Source of the DNA: Trichomonas vaginalis G3 | Lineage: Eukaryota > Parabasalia > Trichomonadida > Trichomonadidae | Direction: 5' to 3' | Assembly (NCBI RefSeq): GCF_026262505.1 | Contig: NC_067205.1 | Location: forward strand, 2,666,001-2,730,000 | DNA: 64,000 nt | Shown: positions 19,448 to 27,789 of the stretch, one piece after another | How positions within the stretch are numbered: position 1 is the first letter of the stretch | Layout of the letters: each line of letters begins with the position of its first letter | Position numbers and translations under genes: made by a program | The notes under the pieces: generated by a model | What the model was told of the DNA's origin: nothing | Databases searched by the model: none | Seen by the model: only the letters and a program-made list of their open reading frames with translations

Positions 19448-20250
19448 TTACTTACTAATAAAATTTCTTTGTTATGACACTTTCTCCAGTTTATAGGACC
19501 TCTCTCATATTCTATCTTGTCATATATAAACTCATAGTCATGTATGTCCTCTAACCATCTCATAACGGTTTCCAAACCACTTTTATCGGATGTAAAGTAA
19601 AAGCATGGATGGTTATGTAAAACGTCTAAAGTTTCTAAAGAGTCTCTCAAAGTCCAGTCTACTTGGTATTGAAAATCCCATGTGTTATAGAACGGCGGGT
19701 CCACTATAAAGAAAACATTTTCCTTGTCTTTATATTTTTCATACAAATCTGTCCAATGACATCTCACAAACTCTATACCCTCAATATATTTTTCTATGTC
19801 CTCTTTGAAAACATTTGTATAGTTAAGATATAAAACTTTTGACATAAGTGTTTCAATGTCATGAACTCTTATAGAACCACTATATAATAGTCTAGCAGAT
19901 ATACTATCCCAGTCTATATATTCTGCTTTTTTCAAAACCTCTCTCACAATATTTTTGTTATCTAATGGTATACGTTCCATCTTACCTATAGGTATCTTTT
20001 CTTTTAACTCACTCAATATTTTGTTAGTGTCTGGTATATGTTTGAGACGGTCCATATAGTTGTCGAAGTCATTGCATATAATCTTTGAGTCTGGGAATAT
20101 TATATGGCACAAATGGGATATATAGAAACTTCCACCGAACAAATCTACAAATGTTAGACCATTCGGTAGTTTCTTAAGTTCTCTCAATATAATATCTTTA
20201 CATCTACTCTTATTTCCAAAGAACGGTAACGGTGGTTTTGTAAAATTCAT
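19432..20250 (-). CDS. Dam-type (D12 class) N6-adenine DNA methyltransferase
   Basis: The 272-residue protein has the motif order of D12-class adenine methyltransferases: PPLPFFGNKSRCKDII at residues 6-21 (S-adenosylmethionine-binding region), FVDLFGGSFYIS near 34-45, ICND.D near 58-63, and the catalytic FIVDPPFYNT near residues 182-191. The frame is whole. Enzymes of this class methylate adenine in DNA; T. vaginalis DNA is known to contain N6-methyladenine. It is the last large gene before the element's right end. Polinton C carries a broken relative (59098-59915). The role may be protecting element DNA or altering host expression; that is inference. Confidence 0.85.
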   Translation of the reverse strand: MNFTKPPLPFFGNKSRCKDIILRELKKLPNGLTFVDLFGGSFYISHLCHIIFPDSKIICNDFDNYMDRLKHIPDTNKILSELKEKIPIGKMERIPLDNKNIVREVLKKAEYIDWDSISARLLYSGSIRVHDIETLMSKVLYLNYTNVFKEDIEKYIEGIEFVRCHWTDLYEKYKDKENVFFIVDPPFYNTWDFQYQVDWTLRDSLETLDVLHNHPCFYFTSDKSGLETVMRWLEDIHDYEFIYDKIEYERGPINWRKCHNKEILLVSKCGLK

Positions 20251-20465
20251 TTATATATAATAATAAAAATGTTTTTTCCTGAAAAGTGACAGAAAAGTGA
20301 CAAAACATGAAAACATATATAATTTGTGAAAAGCGACACATTATATAATGTTTTCGACCCAGAAGAAGGCTTCTTCCCAGAAGCAATGGAGGAAGAAGAA
20401 GAGTCCTCCGAATTCACACCAGAAGACTAACAATTTTCCGAATAAAAACTTCATTTATACTAAAC
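20251..20465. other. Sub-terminal region of Polinton B with AAAAGTGACA repeats
   Basis: GAAAAGTGACA occurs twice in tandem near 20281-20300. Further on, 20312-20430 is open on the plus strand without an ATG and would encode an acidic tail (NVFDPEEGFFPEAMEEEEES); an overlapping 43-codon ATG frame (20348-20479) is basic. Both are also present, inverted, in Polinton C at 58917-59035, but neither is convincing as a gene. Confidence 0.4.
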
Positions 20466-20511
20466 ATCTTCGGGGCTAGAGGGCACGAAGTGCCTGGAAG
20501 CCCCACTACCT
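20466..20511. repeat. Right terminal hairpin of Polinton B
   Basis: The end reads GGGGCTAGAGGGCACGAAGT then GCCTGGAAGCCCCACTACCT. The arms GGGGCT/AGCCCC and GGCAC/GTGCC can fold into a hairpin with GAAG at the tip. The inverted copy at 58836-58881 marks the left end of Polinton C. Outside lies a run of T, so a target duplication cannot be judged. Confidence 0.75.
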
Positions 20512-20523
20512 TTTTTTTTTTTT

Positions 20524-20634
20524 TTAACTTTCTACATAATCATCGAAATAAACATCTACCTGTTTAACATTTTCAAGAATTGGTGAAAGAGCATCCATTA
20601 ATTGATTGACGGTTACGAATCTTGATCCACTCAT
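20524..20634 (-). CDS. 36-residue protein with a virus-like leader
   Basis: MSGSRFVTVNQLMDALSPIL and an acidic end (DVYFDDYVES). The leader AATTTATTTTTTAATTCGTA before the ATG closely matches that of the next gene (20726-21106), so both probably belong to one older element remnant rather than to the host. Nothing is recognised in the protein. Confidence 0.4.
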   Translation of the reverse strand: MSGSRFVTVNQLMDALSPILENVKQVDVYFDDYVES

Positions 20635-20725
20635 TTTCTTACGAATTAAAAAATAAATTATTCAAAAATGTAAGACATGAATTTTTAAAGTTTATTTTTT
20701 TTATTTCATTATGGTAGTGAATCTT

Positions 20726-21106
20726 TCATTCATGAAAATAATTATTTCTAATTTCTTTTACTCTCTCGTACATACTAGATTTGAAGAATTCAGAACATTT
20801 CCCATAATCTCCTAAATGTTTTCTTATCTTATTGGTTTTCCATTCATTATATGAAACTGTATAAACTTTATCTTTATTTTTGCATCTTTCATCTCTTCCA
20901 AGATATTTATATTTCAATTTTGATTTATTGGTTTCATATTCATTAGCGTTTAATAATTCACAGTCTTCCTTTTTAAATAAATGTTTTATGTATTCAGGAT
21001 TAAGAATTCTATAATATTGCTTCCCTTTAAATCTTTGAATATAAACAGGAACACCATCCTCTAAAATTCGATAATCTATTTTATCTGGTTTTACTTGTTG
21101 GGTCAT
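20726..21106 (-). CDS. 126-residue basic protein, unknown, probably element-derived
   Basis: Starts MTQQVKPDKIDYRILEDG; rich in Lys, Tyr and Asn; segments PVYIQRFKGKQYYRILNPEY and KVYTVSYNEWKTNKIRKHLG. No domain recognised. The leader (AATTTATTTTTTTATTCTTA) is the same type as that of 20524-20634 and resembles leaders inside the Polintons, not the host initiator. The frame is whole. It may be a remnant of another virus-like element next to Polinton B, or a domesticated gene. Confidence 0.5.
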   Translation of the reverse strand: MTQQVKPDKIDYRILEDGVPVYIQRFKGKQYYRILNPEYIKHLFKKEDCELLNANEYETNKSKLKYKYLGRDERCKNKDKVYTVSYNEWKTNKIRKHLGDYGKCSEFFKSSMYERVKEIRNNYFHE

Positions 21107-21699
21107 TTATGTAAGAATAAAAAAATAAATTATGTTTAAAATTAATGTTAAAAATAATGATACAAAATCGTTCAATATTGTATGAATTCTTACGTTTACA
21201 AAAAAAGTCACAAAACCCATCATATACTACTACTAACGTAAGAAAAATTTTTATATCATCTATATATAGAAGATGTGAAAATATACCTTCATCTATATAT
21301 AGACGTAACAAAAAAAGTCACTAAACCCTTCCACATATACTACTTTTGGACATAATTTCTCCCGATAATAGATTTAATTGAAGAACGAGAAGTATATTGT
21401 TCAGATATTTACATTTCATCCTTAAACTTTGGTAAAATGTTCAAAGATCTGGATAAATATTTACTGGTACTTTACAAAGTATTGACTTTGATCCAGCAAA
21501 GTGAATGTTCATATCTCTTCTAATTTTAATTTAAAATTTACGTAGAAAATTCAAATATAAATTTGTGAATATAATGAAATATATACTAAGGAATGTTCCA
21601 AATTCATATGCTTCATGCTTTTAAATTCGGTAAAAAGTGCATAATTTTTGTTAGATTTTTAATTAATAAGACAATATCTTGGACGGAATTACTAGACAT
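21107..21699. other. AT-rich intergenic stretch with a short direct repeat
   Basis: AAAAAAAGTCACAAAACCC followed by ATACTACT occurs near 21198-21230 and, slightly changed, near 21308-21343. Between them CATCTATATATAGA occurs twice. Otherwise I see nothing; no ORF of interest. Confidence 0.5.
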
Positions 21700-22242
21700 T
21701 TAAGATTGGTATGGGGTCATTTGTGTTGTATCTAAGTTTGTTTCTAAGGATGGATTTAAAGAAGTTCCACCCATCGAAGCGGCTGGGTGGAAACTCTTCA
21801 AGCCTGAGTACCATCGATTCTTGACAGCACCTGGGCTTCTACCAGGTAAAAGGTGAGCAATACTTGACCATCGGTTACCAATTTCTTTTTGTTTTTCGAT
21901 AATAATCTGATCTTCCCAAGGCTCGAAAGCCCCATGCTTGTTATTTGGATTCAAGCAGTTAAACCAGCGTTCACGGCATTGTTTGCTTGTTCGAGTAGGA
22001 ACAAATCTACTAATATCCTGCCATTTCTTTGGACCCAATTGCATAACAGCTCTTGTAAGCAGCTCATCCTCCTGCTGAGACCAAACCCCACGGCCTGGTG
22101 CATGTTGCATTGTCATTGCTTGCTCTGGCTGAGTTAATTGGTATAGTTGCATCTGTTGCAGGGCAGCATACTGATCCAATGGTTGATCAGTCATCTGTTG
22201 CATACCATCTGTGCTTGTTACTTGAAGACCTCGTTCGTCCAT
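21700..22242 (-). CDS. R2R3 Myb-type transcription factor
   Basis: From the chosen start (MDERGLQVT) the protein has 180 residues. After a Gln/Met-rich N-terminus come two Myb repeats: R2 (GVWSQQEDELLTRAV, WQDISRFVPTRTSKQCRERW) and R3 (GAFEPWEDQIIIEKQKEIG, WSSIAHLLPGRSPGAVKNRW), then a Ser/Thr-rich tail. Spaced tryptophans of both helix-turn-helix units are present. Trichomonads have a large family of such short Myb regulators. The frame stays open 21 codons upstream, but those codons are lysine/phenylalanine-rich and overlap the promoter-like region, so I prefer the inner ATG. A nuclear DNA-binding regulator of transcription. Confidence 0.9.
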   Translation of the reverse strand: MDERGLQVTSTDGMQQMTDQPLDQYAALQQMQLYQLTQPEQAMTMQHAPGRGVWSQQEDELLTRAVMQLGPKKWQDISRFVPTRTSKQCRERWFNCLNPNNKHGAFEPWEDQIIIEKQKEIGNRWSSIAHLLPGRSPGAVKNRWYSGLKSFHPAASMGGTSLNPSLETNLDTTQMTPYQS

Positions 22243-22345
22243 GGGAAATTTTTGGCGCCTTTTTTTGAATGGAAATAGTTTAAAAATTGAATTAAAATTT
22301 ATCAACTTGGCGGTTATATCGGTTGTTCCAACCGTTATTGTAAAC
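22243..22345 (-). promoter_or_regulatory. Myb gene upstream region with possible Myb and E2F-like sites
   Basis: Reading towards the gene: AATAACGGTTGGAACAACCG, then ATAACCGCC, and 10-20 bases before the ATG AAAGGCGCCAAAAA. The first two contain AACGG/CAACCG words typical of Myb targets; the last resembles an E2F site (TTTTTGGCGCC on the other strand). Binding is not shown. Confidence 0.4.
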
Positions 22346-22438
22346 TCATTTTTTTAAGGGGTGAAATTTGCAACTTATACGACAATTTTCAGTAATGCAT
22401 TGCATAAAGTGAGATAGTCACAAAAATGTATCCCTGGT

Positions 22439-22860
22439 CTAGTGTAATGTAGTTGTTGTACCCCTCATAGGAAAAAAAATAACGTATGTTTGCAGTGAGT
22501 AGGCATTCATCGAGCTCACTCACCCAATAAACTTTTTATTCGTTCTTTGGCCAGAGAATCATATATGCATTCACTTGTGCTGAGGTTATCTGGATTTCCT
22601 CTCTCATTTGAGAGACATACAGATAACTTCAGCATAAACGAATTACAGACATGCTCTCTCGCTCATTGTTGACAGGGTACAACAACTATTACACTAGGGC
22701 AGAGTTCTTCCGAGGCCTCTCATCAAATGAGAGACTTCGGAAAAACTCTATCTTATTAGATCAACTACATAATCCCAGGGAACAGTAATTGAGTAGTTTA
22801 AGGCAAGGTTCTTCCGAGATCTTCCGATGTAATGAGAGATCTCGGAAGAATCTTGCCCTG
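22439..22860. repeat. Cluster of long-stem hairpins
   Basis: An outer inverted repeat (CTAGTGTAATGTAGTTGTTG at 22439-22458, mate at about 22675-22697) encloses a hairpin at 22578-22634 (TGCTGAGGTTATCTG with CAGATAACTTCAGCA). Two more hairpins follow, at 22701-22749 and 22801-22858 (GGCAAGGTTCTTCCGAGATC with its mate, two or three mismatches). No ORF covers the region. The stems have different sequences, so this is not one amplified repeat. Confidence 0.75.
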
Positions 22861-23045
22861 CTCGAGTAATTACAGAATCCTTAGTCCTTTGGGGACCAAA
22901 AGGCTGTAGCACAAATGCATGATGACAATAACGGAAATTTTTCATGTTCGAAGTGCAAAAATCGCCTCGAAATGAAGAAATGTGACACGAAGACCGATAC
23001 AGACCATTTGGTCGGAGAGAAGATTTAAATTTAACATAGTCAGGA

Positions 23046-23052
23046 TCATTTC
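23046..23052 (+). promoter_or_regulatory. Initiator-like element touching the start codon
   Basis: TCATTTC directly precedes the ATG at 23053 and fits the trichomonad initiator pattern TCAYWYW, with transcription expected to begin at its A. This would give a leader of about five bases, normal for the organism. Confidence 0.65.
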
Positions 23053-24075
23053 ATGAGTTTGTCTAGAAAGAATGATTTCAGTCAATCGACTTTACATGGA
23101 ATAGTGCTTTCATTCCTGATATTTTACAATATATTGATCTCTTTTCATAAACCAAAAATCAAAATGCAGTTTAACAAGCATAGAGTTTTTGATTGTTTTC
23201 TCTATAATGGAGAAGCCGGAATGCTATACACTAGACTTTGGAGACTTGATCCTTACGTTGATAAATTTATTATATATGCTGGAACAGTTTCGTTCTCAGG
23301 TAAGGTACGCAATTTATCTACATATCCTTTTGAAAAGGAAATTAGTAAATATGAATCAAAAATACATTGGATAACTAAAGATGTAGGATGTACACCGGCA
23401 GATGCTAAATACTTTCACGATACATGGTGTAGGGAGAATTCTGCACGAAGCGCCCTTTATCCTGCACTAAAAGAATACGGACCTAATCAAGAAGATTTTA
23501 TTATTTTCTCAGACCTCGACGAAATACCAATAAGATACGCAATGGATTTGCTTGAATTGGAGCGTCCAGAAACAGGCTATGTTCTTCTTGGCTACCTTAC
23601 ATCTCCAAACTACTTTTCCATAATTGAAAGATGGGATATTGTTAGATACTTCCGATGGTATGGAGATTTCGAAAGATTTTCATCAGCCCGAGGTCTCAAA
23701 TACGATTTTTTCCCTCTTGATCCTGCAGCTACGCATTGCAGTTCCTGTTTTGATAACTACGAAAAATATCAACACAAACTCGCAACTTTTGCACACAGTG
23801 ATTGGAATGCTCCTCCATTTAATACGCATAACTTTATATTTAAACAGAATTACTGCCGAACTAATGTTTGGGGAAGAAGAGAGGGAGAAATGTACGCTCA
23901 TTTGCGATATTTGATTCCCAAAGATCCAAGATTAAAGTATTTATTGGATCCGTCTTTCAGGCTGGATATAAATAGAACAAATTATACAGAGCAAGACTTA
24001 ACCACTCTTTGCAACTTTTCTAAATATAAGTATCGAAGAAAACCTTTTAAGGATTCTGAAATTGGTTGGGATTAG
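23053..24075 (+). CDS. GT17-family glycosyltransferase (beta-1,4-GlcNAc-transferase III-like)
   Basis: A 340-residue type II membrane protein: one hydrophobic anchor near residues 16-33 (IVLSFLIFYNILISF), then a catalytic domain beginning RVFDCFLYNGEAGMLYTRLW. Other marks of family GT17 are DKFIIYAGTVSFSGK, the metal-binding-type SDLDEIP near residues 152-158, and a late HNFIFKQNYC. Family members (MGAT3-like) add N-acetylglucosamine to N-glycan mannose in the Golgi; substrate here is inferred. The frame is whole. The initiator-like TCATTTC fixes this ATG as the start. It is a single host gene flanked by gene-free DNA. Confidence 0.88.
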   Translation: MSLSRKNDFSQSTLHGIVLSFLIFYNILISFHKPKIKMQFNKHRVFDCFLYNGEAGMLYTRLWRLDPYVDKFIIYAGTVSFSGKVRNLSTYPFEKEISKYESKIHWITKDVGCTPADAKYFHDTWCRENSARSALYPALKEYGPNQEDFIIFSDLDEIPIRYAMDLLELERPETGYVLLGYLTSPNYFSIIERWDIVRYFRWYGDFERFSSARGLKYDFFPLDPAATHCSSCFDNYEKYQHKLATFAHSDWNAPPFNTHNFIFKQNYCRTNVWGRREGEMYAHLRYLIPKDPRLKYLLDPSFRLDINRTNYTEQDLTTLCNFSKYKYRRKPFKDSEIGWD

Positions 24076-24856
24076 TAATTTCATTTGATTATAATATAAT
24101 AATACTCTGTAAAGTCTTATTTATCTCAGTAGAAGAAAGGAAGAATCGACTTACTACGGTTGTAATACGAATAAATACATATATTTAATTATTTTTATTT
24201 TCAACCTTCAACGATATATGTTGTCTATAGGGCTGTACAAGATTTAAAAAAACATTGCCGGGTTACCGTAGAGGCCTAAAAAAATCGCGCCTCGGCGGCA
24301 AGCCGCCTCGGCATTAAGAATGCGCATCTAAATTTTTATATGTCCTTCTTTCTTTTATGTTTCCCTTCCCTTCCTTTTCTTTTTCTTTTTTCCCTCCTCT
24401 TGCTCTCATTTACCTTTTTTTTCCTTTTCTCATCATTTTTCAAAATTTAAAATTTTTATCAAAAATCTTGCCTATAAAAGCAGATTATGGAACCTTTTAA
24501 TGCCTCTTAATCAATATTATACAGCATAAAGCATATTAAATGAAAGTAATTACGTATAAATTTATTTTATTATCTTATTTATTAATTCTTTAGCATGTAT
24601 TGTTTAATATTAACTTTTCTGTACATTAAATATGATATCTCCAAAGTATGAATGCCTTGTAACGAAACGAAAACTTAATTTTATGTTGAATATTTGTCAC
24701 AAACATTAGATTATTAAAATATATGTTGGATATCCCTTAGTATGAGACTTCATGACTCTTGTTGTCTAACGTGAGCTTTGGATTGCAAGCTTGCTACAGC
24801 ACATAAGTATTCTGTGGTTAAAAAAACCACATGAGCTTTAAAAACTATAAAACCAA
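24076..24856. other. AT-rich intergenic stretch
   Basis: No gene seen. A short GC-rich patch near 24285-24312 (GCGCCTCGGCGGCAAGCCGC) can fold on itself. A pyrimidine-rich run lies at about 24345-24430. Confidence 0.5.
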
Positions 24857-25512
24857 AAATAATTGTTATAATTTAAATGAAGAAGTAATTTAAAACGATT
24901 TTATTTATGATCAAATTTTATATATTTTTTTGGATCAAATCCATTTTAATAGAATTTATATACTATTCATCTATTAGTAAACACTACCGTATATTATTTT
25001 TTAAGCTATCTTATTTTTTGAACTTTTATTCAAATCTTTGGTCGCAAGAAGAATTGCATGATAAATAAAAACATTTAATCAAAGTCAATTTTATTTTTCA
25101 TATTCAAATGGACTGAGTGTTAACATTTAACATTTTTTGCTAATTGTCGTCAAAAATTAGGCGTAAAGCAAAAATTGATATTTCATATGGTTTTATGATA
25201 GATAAGCATTATATTCCCACTCATTATATTCGTAAATTTTGAGGTTTATCCTTCGCTTTTAAGATCATTGAATTTGATTTTTATATAAAATAGTTATATA
25301 TTAGAAAATAATATGAGTTTATGTGATATTATTTTTCAGAAGATTTCATTCTATATGCCTATGAAAAGTACTCTCAAAACTAACTTTTTCCTAATTATAA
25401 TTAAATCTAGAATATTGTATTATGCTTAGTATTATTTCATTTTTCTCATTCAATTTAGAATTTACAAATGTCAAAAAATTGAGAGCTGTCACTTTTGATG
25501 AATTTCTGTTTA
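24857..25512. repeat. Solo long terminal inverted repeat of a DNA transposon
   Basis: About 656 bases match the right terminal repeat of the transposon at 51536-53949 (its 53287-53949) nearly base for base, in the same orientation, ending in the same outer sequence (ACTTTTGATGAATTTCTGTT then TA). No transposase lies next to it. It is either a solo end left by deletion or a non-autonomous derivative. Confidence 0.8.
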
Positions 25513-26094
25513 TTACAGCATTGTTATTAATAATGAAAAATAAAGCTTATTTCAATGAAAATTGTTCTGCAAATTTATTTCACTTTTGACCTCACTTTTT
25601 CCGTAATTCAATTTTTTACTTTTAATATTTTAGATCTACATAATATCATTTGAAAAATTAACCATATAAAAAAATCAAGTTATCAATTCACTTTTTTCGT
25701 AATTCAAAAATCAAAAATATAAATAATATATCTTTTTATCAAATATTATTATTATATTCTATGAAAAATGAGGTCCGGAAATTTTGCGGATTCCCGTAAC
25801 TCAATTTTACGGAAAAAGTGCAGTAAACTATTCAAAATACGGAAAAATTGGTGTAAACTAATGATTTTACGGTAAAATCAAGGAAAGTCCCGGAAGAATA
25901 TATGGGCAAACCCAAATTTTAGCTAAAAGTGACAGGGGAAAAAAACGTTTAGTATTAAAAAAAAGACCGATGAGAGCTTCGTTCGAAATATAGAGGGAAC
26001 TGAGAATGCGCAACCATTCTCAGGGAATATTGGATGCTATTCCCGTTCCCTCTGTATGGAAAATTGAGGTTTTCAAAGGGAGTTAAAATAATAT
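25513..26094. other. AT-rich intergenic stretch with repeated TTTACGG/CCGTAA words
   Basis: No gene seen. Words such as TTTTTCCGTAATTCAA and TTTTACGGAAAAAG recur in both orientations between 25600 and 25900 and could be the ends of small decayed elements. Confidence 0.4.
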
Positions 26095-26330
26095 CAAATT
26101 TATACTAATTTACTTCAAAATACAAAAGTATTTGACAGCTAAAATTAGTTACTTTAGCAAGCCTATCAATACCCTTTTACGATTATTGCTACTTTTTCGA
26201 AATAAAAGTAAAAACAAATTTATACTAATTTACTTCAAAATACAAAAGTATTTGACAGCTAAAATTAGTTACTTTAGCAAGCCTATCAATACCCTTTTAC
26301 GATTATTGCTACTTTTTCGAAATAAAATAA
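26095..26330. repeat. Two tandem copies of a 120-bp unit
   Basis: The sequence from TATACTAATTTACTTCAAAA at 26101 repeats exactly 120 bases later at 26221 with no visible change until the end of the second copy. The identity implies a recent tandem duplication. An 88-codon ORF across it reads the repeat twice and is not a gene. Confidence 0.85.
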
Positions 26331-26429
26331 ATTTATTATCAAAAACCTTTTTTTTCTTAGTAAAAATAAACGAAATTTTTTACCTTATGAACTTTTGATG
26401 GAAATATGCAAATTTAAAATAATAAAGAA

Positions 26430-26555
26430 AGCCGCGAGCGAAGCGATCGGCTTAGTTCGAAGATTTTGATTCAAATCTTTGCTGATCTGTAATTCGCGGA
26501 AGCCGCGAGCGAATCGAGCGGCTTAGGTCTAAGATTTTGATTCAAATCTTTGCTT
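26430..26555. repeat. Two copies of a GC-rich palindromic unit
   Basis: AAGCCGCGAGCGAAGCGATC (then GGCTTAG) near 26430 and AAGCCGCGAGCGAATCGAGC (then GGCTTAG) near 26501 are each followed by AAGATTTTGATTCAAATCTT. Each has a GCCG...CGGC dyad and a second AAGATTT/AAATCTT dyad. Similar GC-rich units occur within the Polintons. Confidence 0.7.
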
Positions 26556-27364
26556 ATATTCCTTAAATTCTTTATGAAACTCGCAACAGTTCCATAAAAA
26601 ATTTTAAATTCTAAACTGTCGAAATTACCGATCGGTAATCACACCCTTCACGGGCGTGTCACGTTTTACAGGCGTGTCACTTTTAGCTAAAATTACCCCT
26701 ACTCAGAATATATGTGCCTATATGAAATTATACAAAAATGAATCAAACGCATTTTAAAAGATTGTTCTTGTATTATAAATGCTATTCGCAGATTTATTAG
26801 TTGAAGAAAATTACCAAATTTTTGCCGATTTACAAAAAATGATTTACAAAGCATATTTTTATAAGGCTTTAAAAATCTTTAAAATGTGACCGGTGACGGA
26901 AATCCATGGTAACCAACCGCGGTTCCCGTTTGGAATGCCATAGTTGTCTATATCAGACCTCCTTTCTTTTTGATACTTAACATTGTTCCTAAATATTAGC
27001 CGTTAAGGCTGTTCTGAAAATATTTTTTTTCGAAAAAATTCGAAAAAAATTCTTAAAATTCAAAAATCCCTTAATTCCTGAGGATTTTGGGAAAAAGTTT
27101 TTACATGAACATGTGTATATTATATGAAGTATATTGATAAGGTAAAAATCAAATTTTATTGCATATTCATCGAGAAAATAAACTAACGAATTCCTCAAAA
27201 TTGAGAGGGTAATCCTCCTCCTCTCAAATAAACGTACATACGGGTGCACCCTTAAACACCACATCGAATCTATTTAATATTCATGCCCAATACCTGTTGA
27301 TTCCATTTATTTTCCTCATTTGAAAATTTGAAAAGTGCATGGTGAGGAAAAAACTGATGAGTGA
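26556..27364. other. Intergenic stretch without a gene
   Basis: AT-rich; contains GGGCGTGTCACGTTTTACAG followed by GCGTGTCACTTTTAG near 26653-26690, a small direct repeat of GCGTGTCAC. I see no gene. A 91-codon ORF at 26989-27264 has no protein-like character. Confidence 0.5.
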
Positions 27365-27703
27365 TTCCTTCTAAGAAACTTGGGGGCCTGGTGTAATGTA
27401 CCAGGGCCCGAGGCCTCCAAGAGGAAATACTCCAAAGAATTTTAACAGATGCAACTATCTACAATTTTCTATTGATTGTTTTTGAATCAGTAAAAGGAAT
27501 TGGAGATAGTTGCATCTGGAAGTCGGAATAGAGGAACTCCATAGCTCCATTTCGTAAGGATTGGGAGCTATGGAGCACCTAAAGAGACAGAATGGCTGCC
27601 ATCTTCTTCTGATCATCAGAGGCTCAAATGGAAAGGGCTCTGTTGATAGGGCTTCAGGAGCTCCATGGATCCCTTTCGTAGTAGTGGGAGTTATGGAGCT
27701 CAT
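27365..27703. repeat. Cluster of four long-stem hairpins
   Basis: Hairpins at 27365-27426 (CTTGGGGGCCTGGT with its mate), 27446-27518 (CAGATGCAACTATCT / AGATAGTTGCATCTG, extended to about 22 pairs), 27533-27579 (GGAACTCCATAGCTCC / GGGAGCTATGGAGC) and 27654-27703 (AGGAGCTCCATGGATCCC / GGGAGTTATGGAGCTC). The last two share the CTCCATAGCTCC theme; the others do not. They end about 90 bases before the SANT gene. Confidence 0.75.
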
Positions 27704-27789
27704 GTAAAGTCTTAAGGGAAGAGTGTAGACAATGGTCAAAAATTATGGTTTACAAAATTTGAAATTAACAACCCTTCACGCCGATAAAA

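Larger units (their letters stand above)
1..20511. mobile_element. Polinton/Maverick B, right-hand part (left end outside window)
   Basis: The run carries an rve integrase, an SF3 helicase, KilA-N proteins, capsid-like and fibre-like genes and an adenine methyltransferase, a gene mix typical of Maverick/Polinton elements. It ends at 20511 in a terminal sequence (reading inwards AGGTAGTGGGG) that recurs inverted at the start of Polinton C at 58836. The left end is not in the window, so no age can be taken from terminal repeats. Integrase and fibre genes look broken (a handful of breaks outside the low-quality region). About 1370-10450 is low-quality sequence, so breaks there cannot be counted. 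The family assignment is firm; the claim that 1-10450 and 10450-20511 are one element is inferred from continuity. Confidence 0.8.

Noticed and set aside
26132-26398. 88-codon ORF
   Set aside because: It reads the 120-bp tandem repeat twice and has no feature of a protein.
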